A DNA stretch of 61,184 nt from Dermabacter sp. p3-SID358 (GTDB lineage: Bacteria > Actinomycetota > Actinomycetes > Actinomycetales > Dermabacteraceae): assembly GCF_025147465.1 (NCBI RefSeq), contig NZ_JALXOZ010000014.1, positions 1-61,184 of the forward strand. Reading direction: 5' to 3'. Below the pieces are notes generated by a model, which worked only from the letters and a program-made list of their open reading frames with translations, was not told the DNA's origin and ran no database searches. The position numbers and the translations under genes were made by a program. Below are positions 16,911 to 25,717 of the stretch, in pieces (the stretch's first letter is position 1; every line of letters begins with the position of its first letter).

Positions 16911-17411
16911 ATGAACCGGCACCCCAAGTATGAGATGCGGACCCTTGAAACACGGCCCGACGGCGCCCAGCTCAAGGCGTCCCACCTCAGCTTCATGGAT
17001 CCCGAAATCGTGTACTCGCTGTGCATGCTGCGCCAAGACGTGTTCATCCTCGAACAGCAGGTGACGAGCGAGCAGGAGCTTGACGGGCTCGATCGCGAGG
17101 ATTCGACGATCACGCTCTGGTGGGAAAAAGACGGCGATGTGATTGGCACGATTCGTGTGTTCCCCGGCGACGGCTGCATGAGAATCGGGCGCCTCGCGTG
17201 CGCGAAGAGCGCGCGCCGCGGCGGCTTTGGCGGCGCTCTCATGGCCGCGGCGATCGACCTGTGCAAGGAACGTGAGAGCACACAGAAAATCGTGATCCAC
17301 GGGCAGTCGTACCTCAAGGGCTGGTACGAGTCGCTCGGATACGTGACCGTGAGCGACGAATTCGAGGAAGCCGGCATTGCGCACTACACGATGGAGTACC
17401 GGCATCCGTAA
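16911..17411 (+). CDS. GNAT N-acetyltransferase, ElaA-like
   Basis: 166 residues, ATG 16911 one base after the nei stop, with GGAAGG upstream. ElaA marks are SLCMLRQDVFILEQQ followed by QELDGLDRED; the acetyl-CoA loop is RLACAKSARRGGFGGALM and the C-terminal segment is HGQSYLKGWYESLGY. Acceptor substrate unknown. Probably the last gene co-transcribed with nei; the next gene starts 21 bases on. Confidence 0.85.
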   Translation: MNRHPKYEMRTLETRPDGAQLKASHLSFMDPEIVYSLCMLRQDVFILEQQVTSEQELDGLDREDSTITLWWEKDGDVIGTIRVFPGDGCMRIGRLACAKSARRGGFGGALMAAAIDLCKERESTQKIVIHGQSYLKGWYESLGYVTVSDEFEEAGIAHYTMEYRHP

Positions 17412-17432
17412 ACAATCTCGAGGAGGAGCCAC

Positions 17433-18401
17433 ATGAGCACAAACGTCTCCGCCGCGCGCACAGTCGGCGAGGAGAACGTCCAGCCACCAGCCACCCTTAC
17501 GCTTCACCGGGCGAGCGCCGAGCCGTGGGCGCTCGCGATTCACGGCGGCGCCGGTGGGCGCATCCTCGAGCTCGGTGAACAGGCTGACTACGCGAGTGGC
17601 CTGCGCGAGGCACACGCGGCCGGTGAAGCGGTACTGTCGGGCGGCGGAAACGCGCTCGAGGCGTGCTGCGCTGCTGTGCAATCGCTCGAGGAGAACCCGC
17701 TGTTCAATGCCGGACGTGGCGCGGCGCTCGCGAAAGACGGCCGTGCCGAACTCGATGCCTCGGTCATGGACGGGGCTAGCGGTCTTGCCGGGGCCGTTCT
17801 CGCGAGTCAGCACGCCAAGAGCCCGGTGCGTGCGGCGCGCGCCGTCATGGAACACACCGATCACGTCATGATCGTCGATCCGCCAGCGCAGCTCGTGCGT
17901 GAGTGGAGCCTCGAGGTCGCAAACCCCGAGTGGTTCGTCACCGAGCGGCGCCTCGCACAGCTGCGACGGCTGCTCGACAAGAGTGAGAGCGGCCCGAGGC
18001 ACGGCACCGTCGGAGCCGTGGCCCTTGATGCGAACGGCCACCTCGCCGCCGCAACCTCGACCGGAGGAATCAGCGCGCAGGATGTCGGTCGGATCGGGGA
18101 CACCCCCGTGATCGGGGCGGGCACGTACGCGCGCGATGGACTCGCGGCGCTGTCATGTACGGGGGACGGCGAGGCCTTCCTCCGCGGCGTTGTGGCCTAC
18201 GACGTTGCTGCACGCATGAGGTATGCGGGCTGCGACCTTCCCTCTGCCGTTGCGGCCACCATCGAGGAGACCCTCACCGAAAAGGGCTCGAGCGGAGGCC
18301 TCATCGCAGTGCTGCCCACCGGGGAAATGGTCATCGCTCATAACTCTCCCATGATGTTTTCGGCGTACCGTGACGGGTCCGAGGTGCGCGTCCACCTCTA
18401 G
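17433..18401 (+). CDS. Isoaspartyl peptidase / L-asparaginase (Ntn hydrolase)
   Basis: 322 residues, ATG 17433 with GAGGAGG upstream. Begins the enzyme fold with ALAIHGGAGG (residue 30) and contains the self-cleavage site at Gly191/Thr192 in RHGTVGAVALD; Thr192 becomes the N-terminal nucleophile of the beta chain. A second set of substrate loops, STGGISAQDVGRIGDTPVIG and SCTGDGEAFLR, is intact. It hydrolyses beta-aspartyl dipeptides and asparagine. A 40-residue N-terminal lead is of unknown use. Followed by a long hairpin and the convergent DigH-like gene. Confidence 0.92.
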   Translation: MSTNVSAARTVGEENVQPPATLTLHRASAEPWALAIHGGAGGRILELGEQADYASGLREAHAAGEAVLSGGGNALEACCAAVQSLEENPLFNAGRGAALAKDGRAELDASVMDGASGLAGAVLASQHAKSPVRAARAVMEHTDHVMIVDPPAQLVREWSLEVANPEWFVTERRLAQLRRLLDKSESGPRHGTVGAVALDANGHLAAATSTGGISAQDVGRIGDTPVIGAGTYARDGLAALSCTGDGEAFLRGVVAYDVAARMRYAGCDLPSAVAATIEETLTEKGSSGGLIAVLPTGEMVIAHNSPMMFSAYRDGSEVRVHL

Positions 18402-18435
18402 TGAACAATCGCGCCCTTCGTCGCACGCCCCAAAC

Positions 18436-18485
18436 GGTGAGGGTGCAGAAAACGAAGCGATGTGCCCGTTTTCTGCACCCTCATC
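18436..18485. terminator. Long bidirectional hairpin between convergent genes
   Basis: Perfect 16-bp arms at 18439-18454 (GAGGGTGCAGAAAACG) and 18467-18482, extended by T-A, G-T and G-C pairs, with a 12-base loop. It lies exactly between the stops of the asparaginase and DigH-like genes. The run AAAA/TTTT lies inside the stem, not after it, so it is an unusual terminator; processing or a small repeat element are alternatives. Confidence 0.7.
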
Positions 18486-18505
18486 CAGATGCATAGAAGC
18501 CCCGG

Positions 18506-20086
18506 TCAGCGTGCGCGGGTTGGCTTCGAGGGATCAGACTCGTTCCACAGACGATCGAGCGCCGTCACGACGATCCAGTCACCGCCCGCGACCCCCTCAA
18601 CGTGAACGCTCTGGCGCACGACCTGCTCATCGGCGCGCACACACGCGAGAAGGTTGCGGCCAACTGCGAGTTCGGCGGGATTGAATCGCGCACCCGAGAC
18701 CCGGTAGAGCGCGAAACTCGTCGCCTCAGAATGAGGGTGGCGATTGAACTCGACCACGGCATTACCGCGCGAGCAACGCACCTTGAGGCCTTTTGGCGTG
18801 CGCGGCGCGGCTCCTCCCATGTGAGCGATGACAGGCACGATCGCGGGATGGGCGTAGTGGCGGCGAACGACCTCGCCCATCGCACCGTCTCGCTCATCAC
18901 GCACTGACTTCGCCGAGAAGTACACATCGCCCTCGACACGCGGGTAGTCGCGATTGAAGTCGAGGTGGCGTGCCATCTCTTCCGGATCCTCGATTGCGCC
19001 CGAGGCCTGCTTGTACATCGCTTGGCCGATGTAGAGTGCGACGTCTGTGCCCTCGACGACATCGTTCCACCAGGGAACGAGTGCCGCGTAGTCGGCGACC
19101 TCGAGCCCGATCGGCCAGTAGATCTGCGGATTGATGTAGTCGACGAGGCCATCCTTGACCCAAGCGCGCGAATCCGCGCAAATGATCTCGTAGCTCTCCG
19201 ACCCGCTCGTGGCAGAACCGGCGGGATCGCTCGTGTTGTTGCGCCAAATGCCGAACGGGCTGATACCGAACTTCACCCACGGCTTGCACGCGCGAATACG
19301 ATCGCGCATCTCGCGGATGAAGAGCGTGATGTTTTCTCGGCGCCAGTCGTCGAGGGCACGCGTGCCATCCGAGTAGCGCTCATAGGTCGCCTGGTCCGGG
19401 TAGTCCTTACCTTCAACCTTGTACGGATAGAAGTAGTCGTCGAAGTGGACCGCATCGATGTCGTAGTGCTCGACCGAGTGCATGATCGCGCGTAGCGAGT
19501 GCTCGCGAACCTCTGGGATGCCCGGATCGAAATAGGTCTTCGTGCCGTACGCCCATGCCCACTCCTCGTTCACGAGCGCTGGATGGTCGGGGACGAGGTG
19601 TTCGACGGATTCGGTCATCGACACCCGGAAGGGGTTGTACCACGCGTGGAATTCGAGGTTGCGCTTGTGGGCCTCCTCGATCTGGAATGCGAGGGGATCA
19701 AATCCCGGGTCCTTGCCCTGTTCGCCCGTGAGGAACTGCGACCACGGTTCATACGGCGAGGGCCAGAAGGCATCGGCAGCCGGGCGAATTTGCGAAATCA
19801 CCGCGTTGAGGTTGAGTTCTTTCGCCAGGTCAAGCCAGGCGAGGAATTCCGCTTTGGAGTCCTCGACGCTGAGGCCGGTGCGGCTCGGGTAGTCGATATT
19901 GTCGGTGGAGGCGATCCACATCGCGCGAAACTCGCGTGCGCGTGGGGCCACGGCTGCGTCGGAGGCGCTCGGCTCCTGCGGTGAAGGCGATGCGACGGCC
20001 GGGACCGCACCGATCGCGACGGCGAAGGCGCCCGCGCTGGCGGCGCCGGAGAGGGTCACGAATGAACGGCGTGAAAGATGAGTCAT
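18506..20086 (-). CDS. Tat-exported glycosidase of the GHL10 (DUF187) family, DigH-like
   Basis: 526 residues, ATG 20086 with GAGGAG upstream. The N-terminus has a twin-arginine signal, LSRRSFVTLSGAASAG, and a VASPSP cleavage region. The catalytic domain starts REFRAMWIASTDNIDYPS (residue 50) and has AVISQIRPAADAFWPS, LEFHAWYNPFRVS and HFDDYFYPY, typical of PF02638. E. coli DigH of this family hydrolyses denuded (peptide-free) peptidoglycan glycans. A C-terminal fibronectin-like beta domain (about 430-520) may bind the wall. It is the last gene of the amino-sugar recycling run and probably acts outside the cell to make fragments for the importer; 122 bases separate it from the RpiR gene. Confidence 0.85.
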   Translation of the reverse strand: MTHLSRRSFVTLSGAASAGAFAVAIGAVPAVASPSPQEPSASDAAVAPRAREFRAMWIASTDNIDYPSRTGLSVEDSKAEFLAWLDLAKELNLNAVISQIRPAADAFWPSPYEPWSQFLTGEQGKDPGFDPLAFQIEEAHKRNLEFHAWYNPFRVSMTESVEHLVPDHPALVNEEWAWAYGTKTYFDPGIPEVREHSLRAIMHSVEHYDIDAVHFDDYFYPYKVEGKDYPDQATYERYSDGTRALDDWRRENITLFIREMRDRIRACKPWVKFGISPFGIWRNNTSDPAGSATSGSESYEIICADSRAWVKDGLVDYINPQIYWPIGLEVADYAALVPWWNDVVEGTDVALYIGQAMYKQASGAIEDPEEMARHLDFNRDYPRVEGDVYFSAKSVRDERDGAMGEVVRRHYAHPAIVPVIAHMGGAAPRTPKGLKVRCSRGNAVVEFNRHPHSEATSFALYRVSGARFNPAELAVGRNLLACVRADEQVVRQSVHVEGVAGGDWIVVTALDRLWNESDPSKPTRAR

Positions 20087-20208
20087 GAAGGTCTCCTCGT
20101 TGAGATGCTCGTGACGGTGGAGAAACGACGTTAAGTGCCGAATGCGGGCCCTGACCTGCAGTATTCCCCACCCTGAAAGTGGAAGGGATGAAGCGCCGGT
20201 GGTGTGGG

Positions 20209-21120
20209 TTACCGCCTCCTTGCCGAGACCGCGGAATACGTGCGCGCGAGCGCCTCGTGAGCCTCGTCCATGCGCATTTGCGCAATGGCGACAAAGAGGA
20301 AATCTACGACGGTAAGCTGCGCAATCCTTGAAGCCGTCGCTCCCGAGCGCAGCTCCGACTCGTGGGCGTGAGTCAGCAGCGTGATATCGGCAAGGCGGGC
20401 GATCTCACTCGACGGTGCATTCGTAATCGCGATCGTGGCTGCGCCCGCATCCTGCGCAATCGCGAGCGAATCAAGAATGTCGAGCGTTTCGCCGGAGTGC
20501 GAAATACCGACCGCGACATCACCGTCGCCCATGAGCGACGCCGCAGGCAAAGCCTGGTGGGCATCCACGTAGCTCGTGGCGCGCATCCCAATCCGCGCGA
20601 GTTTTTGTTCGAGGTCCATCGCCGCAAACGCGGAAGCTCCCACACCGAACGTCACCACCTGGCGGGCTCTCGTGCACAACGTGCGCGCACGCTCGAGTTC
20701 GCTGATGCTCACGGCATCGGCGGTATCGGCAACCGCGCGCGAATCGGCAAACGCCACCTTCTTGACGACCGCCTCGAGGGAGTCCTGCGGGTCGATGTCG
20801 GCGGCAAGCGCGCTCGCGGCACGCTCATCGCCTCCCGCGATGGTTGTCGCGCGCCCGCGCGAAAACGCCAGGTCTTCACGGAACGCGGCCCTCAACTCCC
20901 TAAAGCCGCTGAAGCCGAGGCTCGTGGCGAGCCGCACGATGCTCGCGGGCGACGTGCGAGAGGCCGCGGCGATCTCGGCAATGGGCCGAGCGAGGGCCTC
21001 GTCGGGGTGATCCAAGAGGTAGCGGCTCGCGCGCGCGAGGGTGCGCGACTCGCTCTTAGCGGCATCCTCGAGAGCATCGAGGACACGTGCCGGTGGGCGC
21101 TGGAAGTCTTCGGCGGTCAT
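20209..21120 (-). CDS. RpiR/MurR family transcriptional regulator
   Basis: 303 residues from ATG 21120; longer in-frame openings run into murQ and are rejected. N-terminal helix-turn-helix (about 30-100, with RPIAEIAAASRTSPASIVRLATSLGFSGF) and a C-terminal SIS sugar-phosphate domain (about 130-285: GVGASAFAAMDLEQKL, AVGISHSGETLDILDSLAIA). The SIS domain of relatives senses MurNAc-6-P or GlcNAc-6-P. Lying directly behind murQ (10-base gap) within the recycling operon, it most likely controls this operon; a candidate operator lies at 28114-28149. The ribosome site is weak. Confidence 0.9.
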   Translation of the reverse strand: MTAEDFQRPPARVLDALEDAAKSESRTLARASRYLLDHPDEALARPIAEIAAASRTSPASIVRLATSLGFSGFRELRAAFREDLAFSRGRATTIAGGDERAASALAADIDPQDSLEAVVKKVAFADSRAVADTADAVSISELERARTLCTRARQVVTFGVGASAFAAMDLEQKLARIGMRATSYVDAHQALPAASLMGDGDVAVGISHSGETLDILDSLAIAQDAGAATIAITNAPSSEIARLADITLLTHAHESELRSGATASRIAQLTVVDFLFVAIAQMRMDEAHEALARTYSAVSARRR

Positions 21121-21130
21121 GGTGGGGTGC

Positions 21131-22129
21131 CTATCGTTCCTCGGCGACCGTCGGAGAGCCCACGCGGGCGCGCAAGGCTTCGCTTGCCGAACGAATCCCC
21201 GAGGCGTCCCCCGGGCGCTTGGCAGAAGGCGGGAACTGCGCGAGCACCTCGAGGGCCTCCGGAGCGTGCTCGAGCGAGGCTCCAGCGAGGAGGAGCACGA
21301 GGGCGGCGCGCAGGTTGTTCTCGGTCGCGCCAAGTGCCGCGCGCGCGTCGTTTTCACTCGCACCCGTTGCTTCGCGCACGATGCGCACCGTGCGCGCCAC
21401 GAGCTTCTCATTCGTCGCGCGAACATCGATCATGAGGTTCTCGAAGGTCTTGCCGAGACGCACCATCACCGACGTCGACAGGGCGTTGAGGAGCACCTTT
21501 TGCGCGGTCGCAGCTTTCATGCGGGTCGATCCCGTGACAACCTCGGGGCCCGTGTTCACGAGAAGCGGCACATCGGCAAGCGCCGCGAGCGGCGCATTCG
21601 GGTTCGCGCTTACGAGCGCTGTCGCGAGTCCGCGCTCGCGGGCCGCCGCAAGGGCGCCCTTCACGTACGGGGTGCGGCCGCTCGCGGCAAGGCCCACGAT
21701 GACGTCGTGCTCACCCGCGTGGTCCGCAATGACACTCGCGCCGAGCTCTTCGCTGTCTTCGGCGCCCTCGACAGCCTTCATCATCGCAACGTCCCCGCCC
21801 GCGAGATGCGCGACGAACATGTCGGAGTCAGCGTTATACGTGGGCAGAAGCTCGACTGCGTCGAGAACCCCGAGCCTGCCCGAGGTGCCCGCGCCAACGT
21901 AGTGCACGCGGCCCCCGTTCGTGAGGGCGTCCACGCACAGGTCGGTCAAGCGCGCGATCTCGTGGGTCAGTGCTTGCACGGCCGCGACGACCGTGGCATC
22001 TTCCGCGAGGATGCGCGAGACAACCTGCTCGGATGCGAGCGTATCGATGTCGCGCGAGCGGGGATTGCGCTCTTCGGTAGGCGAGTGCACCTGGACGAGC
22101 GGAGTGAGCGGGCCTTGTGAATCAGTCAC
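21131..22129 (-). CDS. murQ: N-acetylmuramic acid 6-phosphate etherase
   Basis: 332 residues. Splits the lactyl ether of MurNAc-6-P to give GlcNAc-6-P and D-lactate, the key step of wall-sugar recycling. Signature TEERNPRSRDIDTL at residue 18, SIS fold GAGTSGRLGVLDAVELLPTY near 80, GLAASGRTPYVKGAL and a TGSTRMKAATAQKV segment are all present. Slightly longer than E. coli MurQ because of its C-terminal tail. Its start overlaps the anmK end by 8 bases. Confidence 0.96.
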   Translation of the reverse strand: MTDSQGPLTPLVQVHSPTEERNPRSRDIDTLASEQVVSRILAEDATVVAAVQALTHEIARLTDLCVDALTNGGRVHYVGAGTSGRLGVLDAVELLPTYNADSDMFVAHLAGGDVAMMKAVEGAEDSEELGASVIADHAGEHDVIVGLAASGRTPYVKGALAAARERGLATALVSANPNAPLAALADVPLLVNTGPEVVTGSTRMKAATAQKVLLNALSTSVMVRLGKTFENLMIDVRATNEKLVARTVRIVREATGASENDARAALGATENNLRAALVLLLAGASLEHAPEALEVLAQFPPSAKRPGDASGIRSASEALRARVGSPTVAEER

Positions 22130-23345
22130 GGGAATCCTTCACGAGAAGTTGGCGGGGTGCGGTTGTCGAAAGCGGGACGGTGCGCAGGGCGTGCGGCGGG
22201 GTAAGCTGACCGAGGACAGCGGGCTCTGTCGCGCCGGTGGCATCGATCAGAGCACCGGGCAGGCCGTGCGCGGAGTAGTAGCCGATGAGGGCCATGAGGA
22301 ACGCCTCTTTGATGTCGGGGTCGAGGCCGCCAAGCGGCCCCGTAGTCACCGTACATCCGGGTAGGAGGGCTTCGATGCGGGCCATGAGGGTCGGGTTGTG
22401 GGCGCCGCCGCCGGTCACGTGAAGGCGCGTGCGAGGCTCGCGCCCCACTTCGGCCTTGAGCGCATCGGCGAGAGCGCGGGCAGTGAGTTCCGTGAGCGTC
22501 GCGAGCAGGTTTTCCGTGCTAAGCACGTCCAGGTCGATGCCCGCTTCGCGTGCGCGAGCATCGAGCCACGCCGGCGAAAAATACTCCCTGCCCGTGGACT
22601 TCGGAAAGGGAAGTGCGAAGTAAGGGTCGGCGAGCAGCGCTGAAAGAAGGGTGTCGTCCACACGTCCGGCGGCGGCTCGGGCGCCATCCGTATCGCACGC
22701 CGTTCCAGTGCGAAGGGCGGCGGCCGCGTCGATGAGCCCGTTACCGGGGCCCGTGTCGCCCGCGCGCACGAGCGGGGGAGCGGTTGGTCCGACGGCTGCC
22801 GGGGTGCACAGCGTCGCATTGACTATGCCACCGATGTTCACCGCGCATCCGCCGTCGGGGCCGAGCAGGAGTTGGTCGAGGAGAGGGGCGAGTGGCGCGC
22901 CGGTCCCGCCACGGGCGATGTCGGCGCTGCGCACGGTGCTCAGCGCCGCAATCCCGGTTGCGGCGTGGATACGGGAGGCGTCCCCAATGGCGAGGGTCGC
23001 GAGGGTGCGCCCGCCCTCGACGTTGTGAAAGAGCGTTTGCCCGGGCGAGACGACAAGATCGAGTGGTGTGTCGGATCCGAGTTCGCGCGCATCTTCGCGC
23101 ACGCTTGTGACGACGCCAGCGAGGAACTCGCCAACGTGCGCATCGAGCAGTGTGAGTTCCGCGAGCGAGGGAACACTCGCGCTGGTCACGGCCTCGAGGA
23201 CGCGGCCGCGAAGCGCTTCGGGCCACGGGCGCTCACCCGAGCTCTTCACGCGTGCGTGAAGCACGTCGCCGTCGCGGGAGAAATCGACGAGGGCGAAATC
23301 CGCCGAATCAACCGACGTGCCCGTCATGAGACCGAGGATCCTCAT
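22122..23345 (-). CDS. anmK: Anhydro-N-acetylmuramic acid kinase
   Basis: 407 residues. Hydrolyses and phosphorylates 1,6-anhydroMurNAc to MurNAc-6-P. The start MRILGLMTGTSVDSADFAL is the family motif; FHNVEGGRTLATLAIGD, NIGGIVNATL, DTGPGNGLID and HVTGGGAHNPTLM follow in the expected order. Its presence implies that lytic transglycosylase products reach the cytoplasm. ATG 23345 overlaps the nagZ stop by 4 bases. Confidence 0.96.
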   Translation of the reverse strand: MRILGLMTGTSVDSADFALVDFSRDGDVLHARVKSSGERPWPEALRGRVLEAVTSASVPSLAELTLLDAHVGEFLAGVVTSVREDARELGSDTPLDLVVSPGQTLFHNVEGGRTLATLAIGDASRIHAATGIAALSTVRSADIARGGTGAPLAPLLDQLLLGPDGGCAVNIGGIVNATLCTPAAVGPTAPPLVRAGDTGPGNGLIDAAAALRTGTACDTDGARAAAGRVDDTLLSALLADPYFALPFPKSTGREYFSPAWLDARAREAGIDLDVLSTENLLATLTELTARALADALKAEVGREPRTRLHVTGGGAHNPTLMARIEALLPGCTVTTGPLGGLDPDIKEAFLMALIGYYSAHGLPGALIDATGATEPAVLGQLTPPHALRTVPLSTTAPRQLLVKDSRD

Positions 23346-24841
23346 CGCGCGACCTCTCCCAAAGCGAGATCGGCTGCGGCGTTCATGACGCCCCGACTCG
23401 CACCATAGGTGAGAAGAACGGTGGCGGGCGATGAGAGCGTGTGGGGGAGCGGTGCCGTTTCCGGAACACCCGTGTGAAGGACGATCAGGCGCGAGCCCAA
23501 CTCGTGTGCATTCGCGGCGGCCTGCTCGAGACGAGCCGTTTCCGCGTCACTCGCCGAGCCAAGCCGAGTGAGCACGAACGTCACCTGCGGGCTTTCGTAG
23601 CCCGGCGGCGGGTCTGCGGGTAGAAGACGAATATCTCGATGCTCGAGTACCGGCGCGAGGAAGGTGCGCCCTTTACCCGCCGCGTAATCGTGCGCGAAAC
23701 GCGCATCGACGATGGCTGCGGTGGAAACTTGGTCCGCGACAGGCGACGACTCGAGTGCCCACCGCACCGCACGTCGAGAGGCACGCTCGCCAACTGCCTC
23801 GAGATGAGCCTCCGCACTCTCGAGTGCCTCCGCGGTGCACGCAGACGCGCTCGCGCGGCCCGCGAATGTCGTGCGCACGCGCTCGGCGCGCGAGCGCAGC
23901 TCACCGCGATCGAGCCGCCCCGAACGAAGAGCCTCAGCGATCGCGTCGTGGGCCTCGACAAGCATGTTCTCGCCATCGCGGCGGATCGACGTCCCAAGAC
24001 ACAGCAGGTGCGCACCTGCCTCAAGCGCCCGCACGGTTGCCTCCGCGTAGCCCACCGATTCGGTAATCGCCCCCATGTCGAGAGCATCGGTGACGACGAG
24101 CGCATCGGGATTGGTCTGCGCAGCGAGAGAATACGACCACGGGGCAATCGTTGCGGGCCCATCACCGAGCGACGGCACACACACGTGGCCCGTCATGAGG
24201 GCATCGGGCGCGCTGCCGAGCTCGCGGAAGGCCGCGACATGCTGGGCGAGGGCGTCCTCGCGCGACAGGGCGACCGTCGGAACCCCCAGGTGCGAATCCA
24301 CCGCAGTGTCCCCGTGCCCGGGAAAATGCTTCGCGCAGCTCAGCACTCCCGCGCGCGAAAGCCCCTCGCACACCGCCCGCGCATGCCGCGCGACCAGCCC
24401 CGGCGACGTGCCGAAACTGCGGGCACCGATCACGGGATTTGCAGGGTTCGTGTTGACGTCTGCGACGGGGGCGAAGTTCATGCGTACGCCAATCGCGGCA
24501 AGCACCCGTCCGATGGCCTCGCCGTATTCGCGCGAAAGCTCGGGATCGTTGATGTCGCCGAAACCACGGGCTGCTGGAAACGCGCCGCCGCGCGCCGCAT
24601 AGAGCCGGGTGACGTCGCCGCCCTCCTCGTCGATCGTGACGATCGGCTCTGTGCAACTCGCCTCGCGCACCTGGGTGATGAGCCTTTGGGCCTCGCGCGT
24701 ATTCGGCGTGTTGTACCCGAACAGGCACACACCGCCGAGTCCGGCCTCGAGCGCCTTCGCGAGCCATTCAGGGACGTCCGTGCCGGGAAAAGACGCGAGA
24801 AGCGGGGCGAGAGCATCGGCATCAAAACGAGACTGAGACAT
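23342..24841 (-). CDS. nagZ: Beta-N-acetylglucosaminidase, GH3 (NagZ-like)
   Basis: 499 residues, ATG 24841 with AGAAGGTG upstream. GH3 marks: GLGGVCLFGYNT, KHFPGHGDTAVDSHLGVP (the His/Asp general acid loop special to this subfamily) and nucleophile Asp in VTDALDMGAI. Beyond the catalytic domain (to about 345) is an extra 150-residue alpha/beta domain, longer than E. coli NagZ (341) but common in Gram-positive members. No signal peptide, so it should cleave imported GlcNAc-MurNAc or GlcNAc-anhydroMurNAc in the cytoplasm and feed AnmK and the kinases. Confidence 0.92.
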   Translation of the reverse strand: MSQSRFDADALAPLLASFPGTDVPEWLAKALEAGLGGVCLFGYNTPNTREAQRLITQVREASCTEPIVTIDEEGGDVTRLYAARGGAFPAARGFGDINDPELSREYGEAIGRVLAAIGVRMNFAPVADVNTNPANPVIGARSFGTSPGLVARHARAVCEGLSRAGVLSCAKHFPGHGDTAVDSHLGVPTVALSREDALAQHVAAFRELGSAPDALMTGHVCVPSLGDGPATIAPWSYSLAAQTNPDALVVTDALDMGAITESVGYAEATVRALEAGAHLLCLGTSIRRDGENMLVEAHDAIAEALRSGRLDRGELRSRAERVRTTFAGRASASACTAEALESAEAHLEAVGERASRRAVRWALESSPVADQVSTAAIVDARFAHDYAAGKGRTFLAPVLEHRDIRLLPADPPPGYESPQVTFVLTRLGSASDAETARLEQAAANAHELGSRLIVLHTGVPETAPLPHTLSSPATVLLTYGASRGVMNAAADLALGEVAR

Positions 24842-24850
24842 GGTCACCTT

Positions 24851-25717
24851 CTAACCTTTGACCGCGCCTGCCGTGAGCCCCGACGACAGCTGGCGCTGGA
24901 CCAGGACGAAGAAGATCACAACGGGAAGCGCGATGATGGTCGAGGCGGCCATGATCGGCCCCCAGTCGGCCGTGTTCTGGGTGAAGAACGTCCGCAGGCC
25001 AACACCTACCGTGTACTTCGAAGAGTCCGTCATAAACGTGAGGGCAAAAATGAATTCGTTCCACGCGGTGATGAACGCGAACACGCTCGTGGCGACGAGA
25101 CCGGGGGCGACGAGCGGCAGGAGAATCGAGAAGAACATCCTGAACCATCCGGCGCCATCGATGTAGGCGGCTTCCTCAAGTTCCTTCGGGACCGCGGCGA
25201 CGAAACCCTTGAGGTTCCAAATCGCGAACGGAAGCGAGAAGGCGAGATAGACGATCACGAGCCCGAGGAGCGAGTTGAGCATGTTGAGGGTGCGCGCCTG
25301 GAGGAACAGCGGGATCACGAGAGCCTCGAGCGGCACCATCTGCACCATGAGCACGAGAACGAGCACGACGGTGCGAAGGCGGAAGCGGTAGCGAGCGACG
25401 CCAATCGCGGCGAACAGCGCGATTGCACCCGACAGGAGCACGGTGCCGGCCGCGACGATGAGGGAGACCTTGATGTACTCGAAGAAGTTCGCGTCGATCA
25501 GGACAGTTTTAAAGTGATCGAGGGTGAAGCCCGAAGGCAAAATGCCCGCGCCGCGAGAGTTTGCGTGCGTGTCCACAGCGGTCGTGAGCATCCAGTAAAA
25601 CGGGAAGAGCGCGTAGAGGAGAAGAAGGGCGATGCCGAACGCCTTCGCGATATTTGCGGGGCGAAGCGGGTTCTTCTTATTGGCGGGTGTGGCGCCTGTC
25701 GAAGCGGTGGTGCTCAC
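24851..25717 (-). CDS. Carbohydrate ABC importer permease (MalG type)
   Basis: 288 residues with six membrane spans; the coupling motif EEAAYIDGAGWFRMFFSILLPLVAPG identifies the MalG-like subunit. ATG 25717 overlaps the preceding permease stop by 4 bases. Only 9 bases separate it from nagZ. Its role is uptake of wall-derived amino-sugar fragments, inferred from neighbours. Confidence 0.92.
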   Translation of the reverse strand: MSTTASTGATPANKKNPLRPANIAKAFGIALLLLYALFPFYWMLTTAVDTHANSRGAGILPSGFTLDHFKTVLIDANFFEYIKVSLIVAAGTVLLSGAIALFAAIGVARYRFRLRTVVLVLVLMVQMVPLEALVIPLFLQARTLNMLNSLLGLVIVYLAFSLPFAIWNLKGFVAAVPKELEEAAYIDGAGWFRMFFSILLPLVAPGLVATSVFAFITAWNEFIFALTFMTDSSKYTVGVGLRTFFTQNTADWGPIMAASTIIALPVVIFFVLVQRQLSSGLTAGAVKG

